Shown: positions 15,302 to 24,687 of the stretch, one piece after another
How positions within the stretch are numbered: position 1 is the first letter of the stretch
How the letters are laid out: the number at the start of each line of letters is the position of its first letter
From: an uncultured Rhodothermaceae bacterium
GTDB taxonomy: Bacteria; Bacteroidota; Rhodothermia; Rhodothermales; Salinibacteraceae
DNA length: 63,477 bases
Direction of reading: 5' to 3'
Assembly: GCA_913056335.1 (NCBI GenBank)
Contig: CAJXLX010000003.1
Span: 1 to 63,477, forward strand
Notes under the pieces: model-generated
Seen by the model: only the letters and a program-made list of their open reading frames with translations
What the model was told of the DNA's origin: nothing
Database searches by the model: none
Program-made: the position numbers and the translations under genes

Positions 15302-16207
15302 ATGCCCGACCTGATTGTATCGTTCACGAAAATGGAAGGCGCCGAAAACGACTTCATCGTTGTTGACAACCGGTTCTTCCACTTTTCCGATGCCGAACTA
15401 CAGGCGCTGGCCCGGCGCTGGTGTCCGCGCCGCCGAGGCGTAGGGGCCGATGGCGTGCTCGCCCTGCATCCATCCGAATCTGCATCGGTACAGGGGGATG
15501 CGAAGGACCGTGCCTCCTCAACACCCGTCCCTGACTTTCGAATGCGCTACGTCAACGCCGACGGCTCGATGGCTACGATGTGTGGCAACGGGGCCCGGTG
15601 CCTGGCGCGCTTCGCTGCCAACGCCGGTCTCGGCACCTCCCACTCCAGCGGCACGCGCCTTACCTTCAGCACAGATGCTGGACGCTACACGGCCGATGTA
15701 CCCAGCAACCCCGACGCTCCCGTGCGTCTGTGGGTACCTGAACCCTCGCGCTACACGGCTCATGTCATGCCGCAGACCGCCGACGCTGCCGGATTCGACT
15801 GGCACCAGGTCTGGTCGGGCACTGAGCACATCGTTGCGTTTGCAGATGCAGCGAACGCGCTGAACGAAGCGCCGCTCGACACGCTGGCCCCGCCCCTGCG
15901 CCACGACGACGCGTTTGCCCCCGAAGGTACCAACGTCAACCTGGCGGCGGTGCTTGATGAACACACCGCCCGGATGCGCACGTACGAGAAAGGGGTAGAA
16001 GCCGAGACCGCTGCCTGCGGCACCGGCGTGCTGGCCGTGGCAGCAGTGGCCTTACAGCAAGAGACGCTCACGCCGCCGATCACCATCCACACAGCAGGGG
16101 GCACGTTTCAGGTTGGGCCCGCATCCGACGAGAAGGCGCCCGCCCCCTGGCATCTCGACGGACCGGCCCGCGCTGTGTACGAGGGCACGCTGAAATGGAC
16201 GCCGTAA
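15302..16207 (+). CDS. dapF: Diaminopimelate epimerase
   Basis: 301 residues from ATG 15302. DapF converts LL- to meso-diaminopimelate for lysine and peptidoglycan synthesis, using two cysteines as acid/base. Both are present: Cys94 in MATMCGNGARC and Cys239 in ETAACGTGV. The N-terminal FTKMEGAENDFIVVDN is typical of the family. It is about 25 residues longer than usual, mainly from a Ser/Asp-rich loop at roughly residues 58-78. It stands alone, with divergent phoH upstream. Confidence 0.95.
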   Translation: MPDLIVSFTKMEGAENDFIVVDNRFFHFSDAELQALARRWCPRRRGVGADGVLALHPSESASVQGDAKDRASSTPVPDFRMRYVNADGSMATMCGNGARCLARFAANAGLGTSHSSGTRLTFSTDAGRYTADVPSNPDAPVRLWVPEPSRYTAHVMPQTADAAGFDWHQVWSGTEHIVAFADAANALNEAPLDTLAPPLRHDDAFAPEGTNVNLAAVLDEHTARMRTYEKGVEAETAACGTGVLAVAAVALQQETLTPPITIHTAGGTFQVGPASDEKAPAPWHLDGPARAVYEGTLKWTP

Positions 16208-16579
16208 GCAGCGCGCAGATAACAGATTGTCCCCAATCCGGTTGTAGCATCACAGTATTGCTTCTCTACGGGGCTCTGGATCTGCTTCGTCAGTCGACCT
16301 TTGGCCTCGCGTTGGGGGAGTGGATAGACGTTAAGTGATCGCTCCCCTGATAAAAATCTTTCCTGGGGCGAACGGTCCCGACAGCAGTCGGGACAGGTTC
16401 CTCCGTTCGCTCCCGTCAGCTTCCCCGGGGACGTCCGCGCCGGACGGCGCTCCCAGTCTACGCCTGATAGTATGTTTAACAGTCACTTAGCGTTAAACCG
16501 CTAACGCATTGGGGATGGCTCTTTGTTCACCCGCTCTCCCTTCCACACCTCCACACCAACGAAGCATGCGGAGTGGGCA
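16208..16579. other. Gene-free stretch with dispersed repeat copy 2
   Basis: A short TTGTCCCCAATC string at about 16228-16239 recurs near 52210. The rest is the repeat at 16318-16500 and flanks without coding sequence. Confidence 0.6.
16318..16500 (+). repeat. Dispersed hairpin repeat, copy 2 (most complete)
   Basis: Left end GTGGATAGACGTTAAGTGAT, then CTCCCCTGATAAA, an internal hairpin GGGGCGAACGG...CCGTTCGCTCCC that also holds an insert (GTCCCGACAGCAGTCGGGAC), the core GGGGACGTCCGCGCC...CTCCCAGTCTACGCC, and a right end TATGTTTAACAGTCACTTAG. This copy defines the order of parts seen in the others. Confidence 0.8.
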
Positions 16580-17251
16580 TCACTCCTGCCACACGTAGTC
16601 GAACAAAAGCACCGCAGCGGTGATGGTTGTGCCGGCGAACCCGATCAGGGTCAGGACCTCGTCTTGGGCGGCGCGCCAGGTGCCCCCTGTGAGGGCGATG
16701 CGCGTGGCCTCGACGACCGATAGCAGGAGTGGCATCAGCACCGGAAGCAGCAGCACGGGCAGGAGCGGACCGCGCTGCCGCGCCCGAGCAATCAGCGCGC
16801 CCAGCAGTGTGGTAGCGCCCGAGAGCCCCAGCGCGCCCAGCACCAGCACGCCCACGAGCAAGCCCGGCGCGCCCACAGACACATCCAGCATCAGCACAAA
16901 GAGCGATACGGCCACCACGTTTAGCCCCAGCACCAGAAGCACGGTAAACAGCAGCTTTCCGGCAAAGACCATGCTGCCGCGCACGTGCAGCTGCAACAGC
17001 AAGAGCGTGCCCGCCTCGGCCTCGCTTACAAACGCGCGCCCCAGTCCGATTGAGGCGGAGAACAAAATCACAATCCACAGCAGGGCCGACTGTACCGCGG
17101 GCGCCAGCGTCTCTTGGCCCACAGCAAACAGCACCAGGGCGAGCGTCGTGAGCACAAACAGTCCAAGCATATTCAGGGCGACCCGCTGACGCAGCTCAAT
17201 CTGCACATCCTTCTGAAATACCGCCCAGGCCCCGACCAGCCAATCGGTCAT
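16580..17251 (-). CDS. ccmB: Heme exporter / cytochrome c maturation permease CcmB
   Basis: 223 residues with six hydrophobic helices and an N-terminal amphipathic stretch (AVFQKDVQIELRQR) typical of CcmB. SEAEAGTLLLLQLHV between helices 2 and 3 and the family length agree. CcmB works with the ATPase CcmA and with CcmC in delivering heme for c-type cytochrome assembly at the inner membrane. No ccmA or ccmC lies in the neighbourhood, which is unusual, because these genes are often clustered. The next gene upstream is divergent. Confidence 0.88.
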   Translation of the reverse strand: MTDWLVGAWAVFQKDVQIELRQRVALNMLGLFVLTTLALVLFAVGQETLAPAVQSALLWIVILFSASIGLGRAFVSEAEAGTLLLLQLHVRGSMVFAGKLLFTVLLVLGLNVVAVSLFVLMLDVSVGAPGLLVGVLVLGALGLSGATTLLGALIARARQRGPLLPVLLLPVLMPLLLSVVEATRIALTGGTWRAAQDEVLTLIGFAGTTITAAVLLFDYVWQE

Positions 17252-17404
17252 GCGTGTACAATCAATTCGTTCAACAAATCCGGTTCAACATAACCCCCAA
17301 TGTGTCGTATAGCAGATGCGTTGTGATGCAGGGAGCATATGCTGCTCTCTACTACACCGATGCCCGCTTCATACGTTGCGCCTATTTATCATCTTCGATT
17401 CTGT

Positions 17405-18379
17405 ATGACTACCGATACCTGTCTGGGCACGCTGCTTGGCACCGCTGTGGGAGACGCGCTCGGCATGCCTGTTGAAGGCCTAAGCCATCAGAACATTCGC
17501 ACCTACTACAAAGGCATCAAGGAGTACCGCGACGACGATGGGCGCGGCGATCTTTCCGCGGGGCAGTGGACCGACGATACGCAGTTCACCTTTGCGGTGG
17601 CTCGTGTGGTGGCCACAGCAGCGCCCGATCAGTGGCCCGCCGAGATCGCATCCGAGTACGTGGCCCTGCAAGACGACGCGCGCCGTTGGGGCCCTACCAC
17701 CACGGCAGCTATTGAGCGCTTGGCCAATGGCACACCGCCGCTGAAGGCCGGCCGCGCCGAACGCGCCACCGATGGCGCCGCCATGCGCGCCGCTCCGCTT
17801 GGTCTCTGGTGGGCAGCCGCTGACCTCGATCGCGATGCCGCCTTCCCGCCCATCCGCGATATCCTTTCGGTGACGCATGCTCATCCTGCCGCGCTTGCTG
17901 CCGGATGGGGACAGGCCGCGGCCACCCGCTATTGTGCCACGCATCCACTCGACACCTTCGACCGCGCGGACTTCTGGCAGCACTTGGTGGATACGACAAC
18001 CTGGGCCGAAGAAAAGCTGGGCGACGATGCCCGCGTATCCGATCGCCTAAAGCAGCTCAGCGACCAACTCCGCGAGTTTCCGCTCGATCTGCGCGATGTC
18101 TGCAATGGCGCGGGGGTGGCTGCCGACGAGGCGTGGCCCTTTGCCGCGGCCATGGTGGCTCGGGCCCCCACCCTGCTCGAAAACACACTGCTTTCGGGCA
18201 TCAACGTGGGCGGCGATGCCGACACCACTGGCGCCATGATGGGCGCCCTGCTGGGCACACTCCATGGCTGGGAGGCCTTTCCTGACGAGTGGAAAACCGG
18301 CCTCGAAGCCGCCGACCACCTGCGCCAGCACGGCGAATCCTTTGCCCGTCGCATTCTGCCTGCGGAGTCCGCCGCGTAG
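17405..18379 (+). CDS. ADP-ribosylglycohydrolase family protein
   Basis: 324 residues from ATG 17405. The fold's metal-binding motifs are visible: GTAVGDALGMPVEG near the start, QWTDDTQ, and INVGGDADTTGAMMGALLG near the C-terminus, whose Asp/Thr ligands hold two Mg ions. Family members remove ADP-ribose from arginine or other acceptors, or hydrolyse related N-glycosidic bonds, in the cytoplasm. The substrate is not readable. The next gene, a PLP enzyme, starts 46 bp downstream on the same strand, so the two are probably co-transcribed. Confidence 0.9.
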   Translation: MTTDTCLGTLLGTAVGDALGMPVEGLSHQNIRTYYKGIKEYRDDDGRGDLSAGQWTDDTQFTFAVARVVATAAPDQWPAEIASEYVALQDDARRWGPTTTAAIERLANGTPPLKAGRAERATDGAAMRAAPLGLWWAAADLDRDAAFPPIRDILSVTHAHPAALAAGWGQAAATRYCATHPLDTFDRADFWQHLVDTTTWAEEKLGDDARVSDRLKQLSDQLREFPLDLRDVCNGAGVAADEAWPFAAAMVARAPTLLENTLLSGINVGGDADTTGAMMGALLGTLHGWEAFPDEWKTGLEAADHLRQHGESFARRILPAESAA

Positions 18380-18424
18380 TGCTCATCGCCTCGACACATC
18401 CCCCTCGCATGCCCCTGCTGCTGT

Positions 18425-19684
18425 ATGCCGTCTTCGATTGCTGACCTTCGCAACGCGTTCGTCCGCCCCGGCCCCGACGATGCCGTCGAGCTGCGCGCCT
18501 TTACGCATGGCCTCATGCCCAAGCGCGTGCCCACCATGATGCAGCGCTTTGCTGAGGACTGGAGCCAGCGCGGCGTGGATGCCTGGAACCACGTCCCCAA
18601 TCACTGGCAGCCTAAGGCCACGAACGGCTCCAATGAGAACGTGGGGTGGTGGACGCTGCCCATGTTTCTGGGCGATGCCTTCATTGCCCCGCTGTTGGGC
18701 GCGCCGCACGGCACCTGCATCATGCAGCCACACGTGCACTGGACGATGCAATGCCTGCTCTCGGCGCCCGAGGTCATTGAGCGCGGAAATGAGGTGGTGC
18801 TCGTTGACAGTGCGTTTCCGTCGGTGAAGCACAGCGTGCAACGCTGGCACGCCCTGAACGGACTCGCACCCGCCGTTGTGGATCGCCCCGCACACGGGCA
18901 TATTGATGTGGAGCGTGTCATCGACCGCATCGGGGCGGATACGGCGATGGTGGTGCTGAGCCATGTTGGGTTTACCACGGGACAGCGCATCCCCGACAAC
19001 AAACTGCGTGCCGTGGCCGATGCTGCTCATGCCCAGGGCGCGCTCTTCGTCATTGATGGCTACCACAGCGCGTGCACGTTTCCCATTCAGGTGGATGCGC
19101 TGGGTGTGGATGCCTACATGGGCGGGCTGCTAAAAGAAGGCTGCGGCTCCTCAGGCAACAGCTTCGTCTACCTGCGCGAGGGGCTGGAGCTCACCCCGCG
19201 GCTTACGGGCTGGTTCGGCAACGCCGAGCCGTTTGCATTCCACGACACGCCGACCCCGCACCCCGACGTGCGCCGCCGCTTTCTGGGGGGCACCACCGCT
19301 GTCGCCTCGCTCTACCACGCCGTAGAAGGCGTGCGCCTGCTCCTGAAAGCAGGGCTCGACGCCGTGCACGCTCACACGCAGCGCCTGAGTCAGATCGTCA
19401 TCGACCGCGCCGACGAGGCCCCCTTTTCCATGCGCTCGCCCCACGATCCGGATCAGCGGAGCACCCTGCTCGTGCTGGAGGTGCCTGAGGCGCACAAGCT
19501 CTGCGAATACCTAAAAACCAAAGACGTTTACACCGACAGCCGCAAGAACCGCTTCCTGCGTATGGCCCCGTTTGTGTGGAACACCGAGGCCGACATGCAT
19601 CGCGCCCTCGACGTGCTCACCACAACTCTCGAAACCGGAGCCTACCGCGACGTTACGCCGGAAACCAGCGGGCCCGTCACGTAG
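18425..19684 (+). CDS. Class-V PLP enzyme, kynureninase-like
   Basis: 419 residues with the class-V aminotransferase/kynureninase plan: ENVGWWTLPMFLGDAFIAPL, VLSHVGFTTGQRIPD, the PLP Asp in FVIDGYHSACTF, and the likely Schiff-base lysine Lys237 in GGLLKEGCGSSG. Kynureninase normally carries a different motif around its lysine, so true kynureninase activity is not assured. A selenocysteine/cysteine-lyase-like or aminotransferase role is also possible. No tryptophan-degradation genes are nearby. It follows the ADP-ribosylglycohydrolase gene and overlaps the convergent MtfA-like gene by 8 bp. Confidence 0.8.
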   Translation: MPSSIADLRNAFVRPGPDDAVELRAFTHGLMPKRVPTMMQRFAEDWSQRGVDAWNHVPNHWQPKATNGSNENVGWWTLPMFLGDAFIAPLLGAPHGTCIMQPHVHWTMQCLLSAPEVIERGNEVVLVDSAFPSVKHSVQRWHALNGLAPAVVDRPAHGHIDVERVIDRIGADTAMVVLSHVGFTTGQRIPDNKLRAVADAAHAQGALFVIDGYHSACTFPIQVDALGVDAYMGGLLKEGCGSSGNSFVYLREGLELTPRLTGWFGNAEPFAFHDTPTPHPDVRRRFLGGTTAVASLYHAVEGVRLLLKAGLDAVHAHTQRLSQIVIDRADEAPFSMRSPHDPDQRSTLLVLEVPEAHKLCEYLKTKDVYTDSRKNRFLRMAPFVWNTEADMHRALDVLTTTLETGAYRDVTPETSGPVT

Positions 19685-20591
19685 CATCGTCTCGGAGCGT
19701 CTCAGGATCTGCATCCGGTTCGGGTTCAGCAGGATGCGCAGGCGTCCAGTTGAACAGCGCCGTCATCGCCTCGAACAGCTCGGGATGCTGCGTGCGCACC
19801 GCGTCGGGCTCCTCAAAGAAATGCTCCACCGCCACCGCAAAGAACTCCGACGGCGCCGTGGCCGCATACGGATCAAGGATCGACGTGCCGCGCTCCACCT
19901 TGCGCATCTCATCTCGAATGAGCTGCTGCCACACCGCTGCCGAGCGCCCATCCACGAGCGAGGGGACGCCATCGGGCCCGGTGTTATCGAAGTCGAAGAG
20001 GTGCGCCAGTTCGTGCAGCACCACGTTGTTGCCATCACCCGGATGCTGCCAGCTGGCCCGCACCGCTGGGGCCGACATGATGAGCGGGCCCTGCTCGTGT
20101 GCCATGCCGTCGTAGCCCGCATCGCGGCTGCCGTCGTATGCGTCGTCGAAGTGGCCCGGGTAAAAGAGCACCGTGCGCGTGCCAGGCAGCTCCCAGTCGG
20201 GTAGACCGTGCAAGAGAAGCGCCGCCGCTCCAGCCACACTCAGGCGCAGATCGTCGGTCACCGTTACGCCGCGGATGCCCTCAAAGTCGAACTCATCCAT
20301 CAGGAAGAGCACGTCGCGTTCAAAGCGCTGCTGGCCCGCGGCATCAAGGGCATTATACGGAGGGACGCGGGTGCGCAGCCACATGCGCCAGTCTTCGGGC
20401 AGCCCCGCTTGTGCGCGCTTCCACCGCTGGTAGGGGCGGCGGAGGCCCAGGTACGCGACAGCACCCGCAGCCCCGAGCCCCACGAGTGCGCCCGCTGGAT
20501 GCACCTGCCACCCAATAGCAGCCAGGCCCGCCCCCAGAATGAACGCGAGTCCAGCCGTAGTCCAGATCGTGGAAGAGCGGAAGGCGCGCAT
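19677..20591 (-). CDS. MtfA-like zinc peptidase with N-terminal membrane helices
   Basis: 304 residues from ATG 20591. Two hydrophobic segments (residues ~9-28 and 33-50) anchor it. The peptidase domain has zinc motif HELAH at 193-197 and the downstream ligand Glu in APSEFFAVAVEHFFE, which define the MtfA (YeeI) M90 family. The E. coli relative modulates the sugar PTS by sequestering the Mlc repressor. Here the membrane anchor and the lack of Mlc nearby make a general peptidase more likely. ATG 20633 would add 14 residues. Confidence 0.88.
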   Translation of the reverse strand: MRAFRSSTIWTTAGLAFILGAGLAAIGWQVHPAGALVGLGAAGAVAYLGLRRPYQRWKRAQAGLPEDWRMWLRTRVPPYNALDAAGQQRFERDVLFLMDEFDFEGIRGVTVTDDLRLSVAGAAALLLHGLPDWELPGTRTVLFYPGHFDDAYDGSRDAGYDGMAHEQGPLIMSAPAVRASWQHPGDGNNVVLHELAHLFDFDNTGPDGVPSLVDGRSAAVWQQLIRDEMRKVERGTSILDPYAATAPSEFFAVAVEHFFEEPDAVRTQHPELFEAMTALFNWTPAHPAEPEPDADPETLRDDAT

Positions 20592-21277
20592 GCGATCGAT
20601 CGTGATTATTGAATAGAAGCCGATGCGCTGCATGTACCCGTAGACGGCGCAGTTATTCCGCAGGGACGTCCTATAGCCGGGTAACTTGTGCCGAATGCTT
20701 TCGGTACCGCTTACGTCTCTGGCAGAAATACGACCGAATAGATGCGACGCTGCGGGTCGGACGCAGGAGCGTCCGCTGCCATTAGACCGACGGGGAGCCG
20801 TCGGTGCCAGGTTATCCCGTAGGGGACGGCGCGCTGTGCTTCGATGAACGCCTGGGGGCAGGGTTCTTTGCTTACAATCGTCGCATGGCTCCGCCGTGCG
20901 ACGCAGGCTGTTCAGGGGCATTACAAGCATGACCCTTCGGGCCCCTCTGCCCCGCTCTAACCTGACCTAAACACCGCCCGGCACAGGTGCACAGGCTACA
21001 TAGTCGCCAGACACGTACGCGCCGTGCGCCCGCCCTGGGAAGGCAGTGCCGTGGGCACCAGGACGCATAAGGCACACCGGATGTACCTTTGTCCAGCGAG
21101 ACATCGATGCGAAGCGGCTCCTGCCGGGCGTAAGCGCGAGCAAAGAACGAAGAACGGATGAGCGCGGCCTGTGCATCCCCAAACTGAAGAACAATTGAGA
21201 GCGGGCTGGGTACGGAGAGGTTGCGCAACAGCCATTGACAAGATCGTCACATCCTCCACACCGACCGACTGGATCGT
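20592..21277. other. Gene-free stretch with tandem hairpins
   Basis: No recognisable gene in about 690 bp. Open frames on the minus strand (e.g. 20872-21228) give Cys/Arg-rich translations without family features. Two strong hairpins lie side by side at 20758-20775 and 20786-20805. The ppiD promoter is presumably in the last 100 bp. Confidence 0.5.
20758..20805. repeat. Two tandem perfect hairpins
   Basis: CGGACGC-AGGA-GCGTCCG (7-bp stem) is followed 10 bp later by ACCGACGG-GGAG-CCGTCGGT (8-bp stem). Neither is followed by a T-run. The GGACGC...GCGTCC wording is reminiscent of the dispersed repeat family core but not a full copy. Confidence 0.55.
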
Positions 21278-23077
21278 ATGGGCGTCATGAACAAGCTCCG
21301 GGAAAACACCGGAGTCATCCTTTGGATTCTCGTTATTTCGTTCGGCGTTATTTGGACGCTGCAAGACTCGGACGTGTTTAACACGGTCGGGCAGCCTACG
21401 GGCAACATTGCCGTGGTGAATGGCGCCGACATCACGTACCAGGAGTTCCAGCAGGCGGTGGAGCAGCAGATGCAGCGCATGCGCGAGCAGATGGGCGGCG
21501 ATGTAACGCCGCAGATGCAGGACATGGTGCGCGAGCAAACCTACACGCAGCTTGTAAACACGCAGCTCATTGAGCAGGAGATGGACCGCCTGGGTGTCGA
21601 CGTGACCGATGCCGAGGTCATGGACATGGTCTACGGCGACAATCCGCACCCGGTAATCCGCCAGCAGTTTTCGGACGACTCGGGCCAGGTCGACCAGCAG
21701 CTTATCGCCAACCTGGCGCAGAACCCCGATATGCGTCAAAGCTGGCTGCAGCTTGAGGACTTTCTGCGCGAGGAGCGCCGCCAGAATAAGATGAACACAC
21801 TCTTGCAATCGACGGTGCATGTGTCTGAGCGCGATGTGCAAGATGCGCACTTCCGCCAGAACGCCGCGGCTGATGTGCAGTACGTGGCCCTGAATTACGC
21901 CTCGGTCAGCCGCAACGATGTTGAGATTGCCGAGTCGGATCTGCGCGACTACTACGACACCAACCGCGAGGACTTCCGCCGCGAGCGCACTTACGAAGTG
22001 CAGTACGCGTCGCTTCCCAAAGTATCTACGACCGAAGACTCGGCAGCCGTTATTCAAGACCTGGAATCCCTGCGCTCTGAGTTTGCCGCCACCGACGACG
22101 TGGCTGGCTTTCTGGATCGCAACGGATCGGCTGTGTCTTACGCCGAGGAGTTCGTCGAAGCATCGTCGCTGCCGACTCCGGTAGCCGAGGCGGTGTTTGC
22201 GGATCCGACACCGGGGCGTGTGACCGACATTGTGGTAGCTGGCGGCAACGCGCAGCTTATTCGCATTGTGGGTACGGAACCAGTTGAAGAACCAGAAGAC
22301 GGCGCGCCCAACGTGGCTGTTGACATTGCCCAGATGGCGCTGGAGATTCGTCCCAGCGTGGCCACCCTGCGCGACCTTGAGGATCGCATGGACGATGTGG
22401 CGTTCTACGCCGACGAGGGCGACTTTGAGGAGGAAGCCGCGAACCAGAATGCGCCCGTGGATCAGCTAACCGCCCAAGACGGCGATGTCACGTTCCCCGG
22501 GCTCGGCCAGAGCCGCGCGCTGCGCGACTTTCTGTCGAGTGCCGAGGAAACGGGCATCATCAGCGATGTGATTGAACTCGACAATCGGTTCGTCGTGGCG
22601 CACCTCACTGGCATCCAAGACGCAGGCTACCGCTCGTTTAGCGATGTTGAGGACCAGATTGAGCCGCGCGTCTTGCAGGAGAAACGGAAGGCCGTGCAGG
22701 TGCAGCGCATGCAAGATGCGTATCAGGGCGCTGCTTCGCTGCAAGAGTTGGCCGATGCCCTCGACACGCGCCTCCGCACCCGCGATGGCGTGGGCTACAA
22801 CGACAACGTTATTCCGGGCCTGGGTCGCGACCTCGCCTTTACCGGCACCGTCTTCGGCCTTGAATCGGACGAGCGTTCCGGCGTTGTGGGGGGCGCTAAT
22901 GCCGCCTACGTTGTTGAGGTCACCAACTGGAACGACCCCGAGCCGCTCACCGACGCCCAGCGCACGCAACTGCGTGAGCAGCTCCGCGCCCAGCGCCAGC
23001 AACAGGTCGTGAACCAGTGGATCGAGTCGCTCCGCGAAGGGGCCACCATCGACGACAACCGTGCAGCCTACTTCTAA
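21278..23077 (+). CDS. ppiD: PpiD/SurA-like peptidyl-prolyl isomerase, membrane-anchored
   Basis: 599 residues. An N-terminal membrane anchor (VILWILVISFGVIW, residues ~12-26) is followed by a SurA_N-like helical region with a VNGADITYQEFQQAVEQQ start, a long alpha-rich middle and a C-terminal parvulin-like tail (TNWNDPEPLTDAQRTQL). The layout matches PpiD, a periplasmic chaperone facing the Sec translocon. A classical parvulin active site is hard to see, so catalysis is uncertain and a chaperone role more likely. A second ATG lies at 21287. tilS follows on the same strand. Confidence 0.85.
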   Translation: MGVMNKLRENTGVILWILVISFGVIWTLQDSDVFNTVGQPTGNIAVVNGADITYQEFQQAVEQQMQRMREQMGGDVTPQMQDMVREQTYTQLVNTQLIEQEMDRLGVDVTDAEVMDMVYGDNPHPVIRQQFSDDSGQVDQQLIANLAQNPDMRQSWLQLEDFLREERRQNKMNTLLQSTVHVSERDVQDAHFRQNAAADVQYVALNYASVSRNDVEIAESDLRDYYDTNREDFRRERTYEVQYASLPKVSTTEDSAAVIQDLESLRSEFAATDDVAGFLDRNGSAVSYAEEFVEASSLPTPVAEAVFADPTPGRVTDIVVAGGNAQLIRIVGTEPVEEPEDGAPNVAVDIAQMALEIRPSVATLRDLEDRMDDVAFYADEGDFEEEAANQNAPVDQLTAQDGDVTFPGLGQSRALRDFLSSAEETGIISDVIELDNRFVVAHLTGIQDAGYRSFSDVEDQIEPRVLQEKRKAVQVQRMQDAYQGAASLQELADALDTRLRTRDGVGYNDNVIPGLGRDLAFTGTVFGLESDERSGVVGGANAAYVVEVTNWNDPEPLTDAQRTQLREQLRAQRQQQVVNQWIESLREGATIDDNRAAYF

Positions 23078-23176
23078 GCGAGTTGCTTCACACTCCCCGA
23101 TGGCACTCGCACTGCCTGCGCGAAGCCCTGTTGTCCATCCTATGGCAAGAGGGCTTCGTGCGTTTGGGGGCTCGCT

Positions 23177-23206
23177 TCTGCTTTGCTCGCCTCTGCTTTG
23201 CTCGCC
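23177..23206 (+). repeat. 15-bp tandem repeat upstream of tilS
   Basis: TCTGCTTTGCTCGCC occurs twice head to tail, ending 17 bp before the tilS start. It may affect translation initiation or simply be slippage-prone. Confidence 0.7.
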
Positions 23207-23223
23207 TCATACGTGAATGCATC

Positions 23224-24597
23224 ATGTCGATTCGTGAGGCAGTGGCTTCGGTTCTGGCGGATGCGGAGGGGCGCGCTGCGCCAGTGGTTGTGGGCGTAAG
23301 TGGCGGCATCGACTCGATGGTGCTGACGCATGCGCTGGCCGCAGAAGGCGCACGCGGCGTCATTGTGCACGTCAACTATGGGCTGCGCCCCACTGCCGAT
23401 GCCGACACCGCGCTGGTGCAGACGTGGGCGGAGGAGCACGTGCCCGACTGGCCGGTCGTGGTGCACCATCCCGCCACGCTCAGCGGCAACACGCAAGAGG
23501 CCGCGCGCCGAGTGCGCTACGCTGAAATGCATCGCGCGGCACACGCGCATGGCAGCCGGGCTGTGCTCGTGGCCCATCATCAGCGCGACCAGGTTGAAAC
23601 CGTGCTGCTGCACCTGCTGCGCGGCACCGGACCGCGTGGACTGGCGGGGATGCCACACTCGCGTCCGCTGCACAATGACCCCGATGTGCGCCTGTGGCGC
23701 CCGCTTCTGCACACCCCGAAGGCGGACATCGAAGCCTATGCCGAGACCCACCGCGTGCCGTATCGCGCCGATCCCACCAACACGCGCGCTGCCTACACCC
23801 GCAACCGGCTGCGTCACGAGGTGCTGCCGGTGCTGCGCGACATTGCATCGGACGCGGAGGCTCGCATCGACGACACTGCCCGGCTGCTGCGCTCGTATGT
23901 AGACGAGCACTGGACGCCTGCACTGCGCGCGCGCTTCGATGCCGCTTACACGTCTACCCCGCACGGCGGGCGTCTGGACCTGACGTCCATGCGCGATGCG
24001 GCCCCGGTTATGCAGACGGCTCTGGCACGCACGCTATTGCGCACCGCCTGCCCCGACGCGGCCCACACGCAGGCTGTGGCGGAAGCCGTTGCGGATCTGA
24101 CGGATGCCCAGGTCGGGCGTCGCGTGGAGGCCGGAGCCGCAACGGTGTGGCGCACACGCACGCACCTGGAGGCCGTTGCCGACCCGCCTGCACTCCCCAA
24201 TGCGCAGCCAGTCTCGCTCGCAGATCCGCCCGTACAGCTACCTACGGGCACACTCCACTGCGCCAAGACCACTGTGCCGGTGCAACGCGCGCTCCGTGAA
24301 AGCTCGAACACCGCCTACGTGGATGCAGCGCAGTGGCATCCCCCCGTAACCGTGCGCCCGTGGCGCAGTGGGGACCGCCTGCAGCCGCTGGGCATGACCG
24401 GTCATAAATCCGTGAGCGACCTCCTCACCGACGCAAAAGTACCGCCGCATCGGCGGGGTGAGCAGTTGGTTGTTGTGGATGCGACGCGCATTCTGTGGGT
24501 CGTGGGCCATCGCATCCACCACGCCGCGCGTGTAACCGCTTCCACAAATTGCGCTGTACAGATGCGTTGGAAACCGCGCCCGAACGCGGGTGAATAG
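23224..24597 (+). CDS. tilS: tRNA(Ile)-lysidine synthase
   Basis: 457 residues from ATG 23224. TilS attaches lysine to cytidine 34 of the AUA-reading tRNA-Ile, an essential modification. The N-terminal PP-loop ATP motif is SGGIDS (residues 26-31), followed by HVNYGLRP, ARRVRYAEM, the AHHQRDQVETVLLHLLRG block and TRNRLRHEVLP. The C-terminal tRNA-binding domains include VRPWRSGDRLQPLGM and LWVVGHRI. The start is set by the family N-terminus; a longer frame exists upstream. It lies between ppiD and hpt, and a tilS-hpt pairing is common in bacteria. Confidence 0.95.
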   Translation: MSIREAVASVLADAEGRAAPVVVGVSGGIDSMVLTHALAAEGARGVIVHVNYGLRPTADADTALVQTWAEEHVPDWPVVVHHPATLSGNTQEAARRVRYAEMHRAAHAHGSRAVLVAHHQRDQVETVLLHLLRGTGPRGLAGMPHSRPLHNDPDVRLWRPLLHTPKADIEAYAETHRVPYRADPTNTRAAYTRNRLRHEVLPVLRDIASDAEARIDDTARLLRSYVDEHWTPALRARFDAAYTSTPHGGRLDLTSMRDAAPVMQTALARTLLRTACPDAAHTQAVAEAVADLTDAQVGRRVEAGAATVWRTRTHLEAVADPPALPNAQPVSLADPPVQLPTGTLHCAKTTVPVQRALRESSNTAYVDAAQWHPPVTVRPWRSGDRLQPLGMTGHKSVSDLLTDAKVPPHRRGEQLVVVDATRILWVVGHRIHHAARVTASTNCAVQMRWKPRPNAGE

Positions 24598-24687
24598 TCG
24601 GTTTGCCGCTACCATTTCACCGTCCGTCTGTGTATGTTGACGCGTGTTGCATCGACCCACCCTTGTTCACAGTTGACGACGATCCCG

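Noticed and set aside
20872-21228. 118-codon minus-strand gene
   Set aside because: The translation is Cys/Arg-rich with no recognisable domain and no conserved start context.
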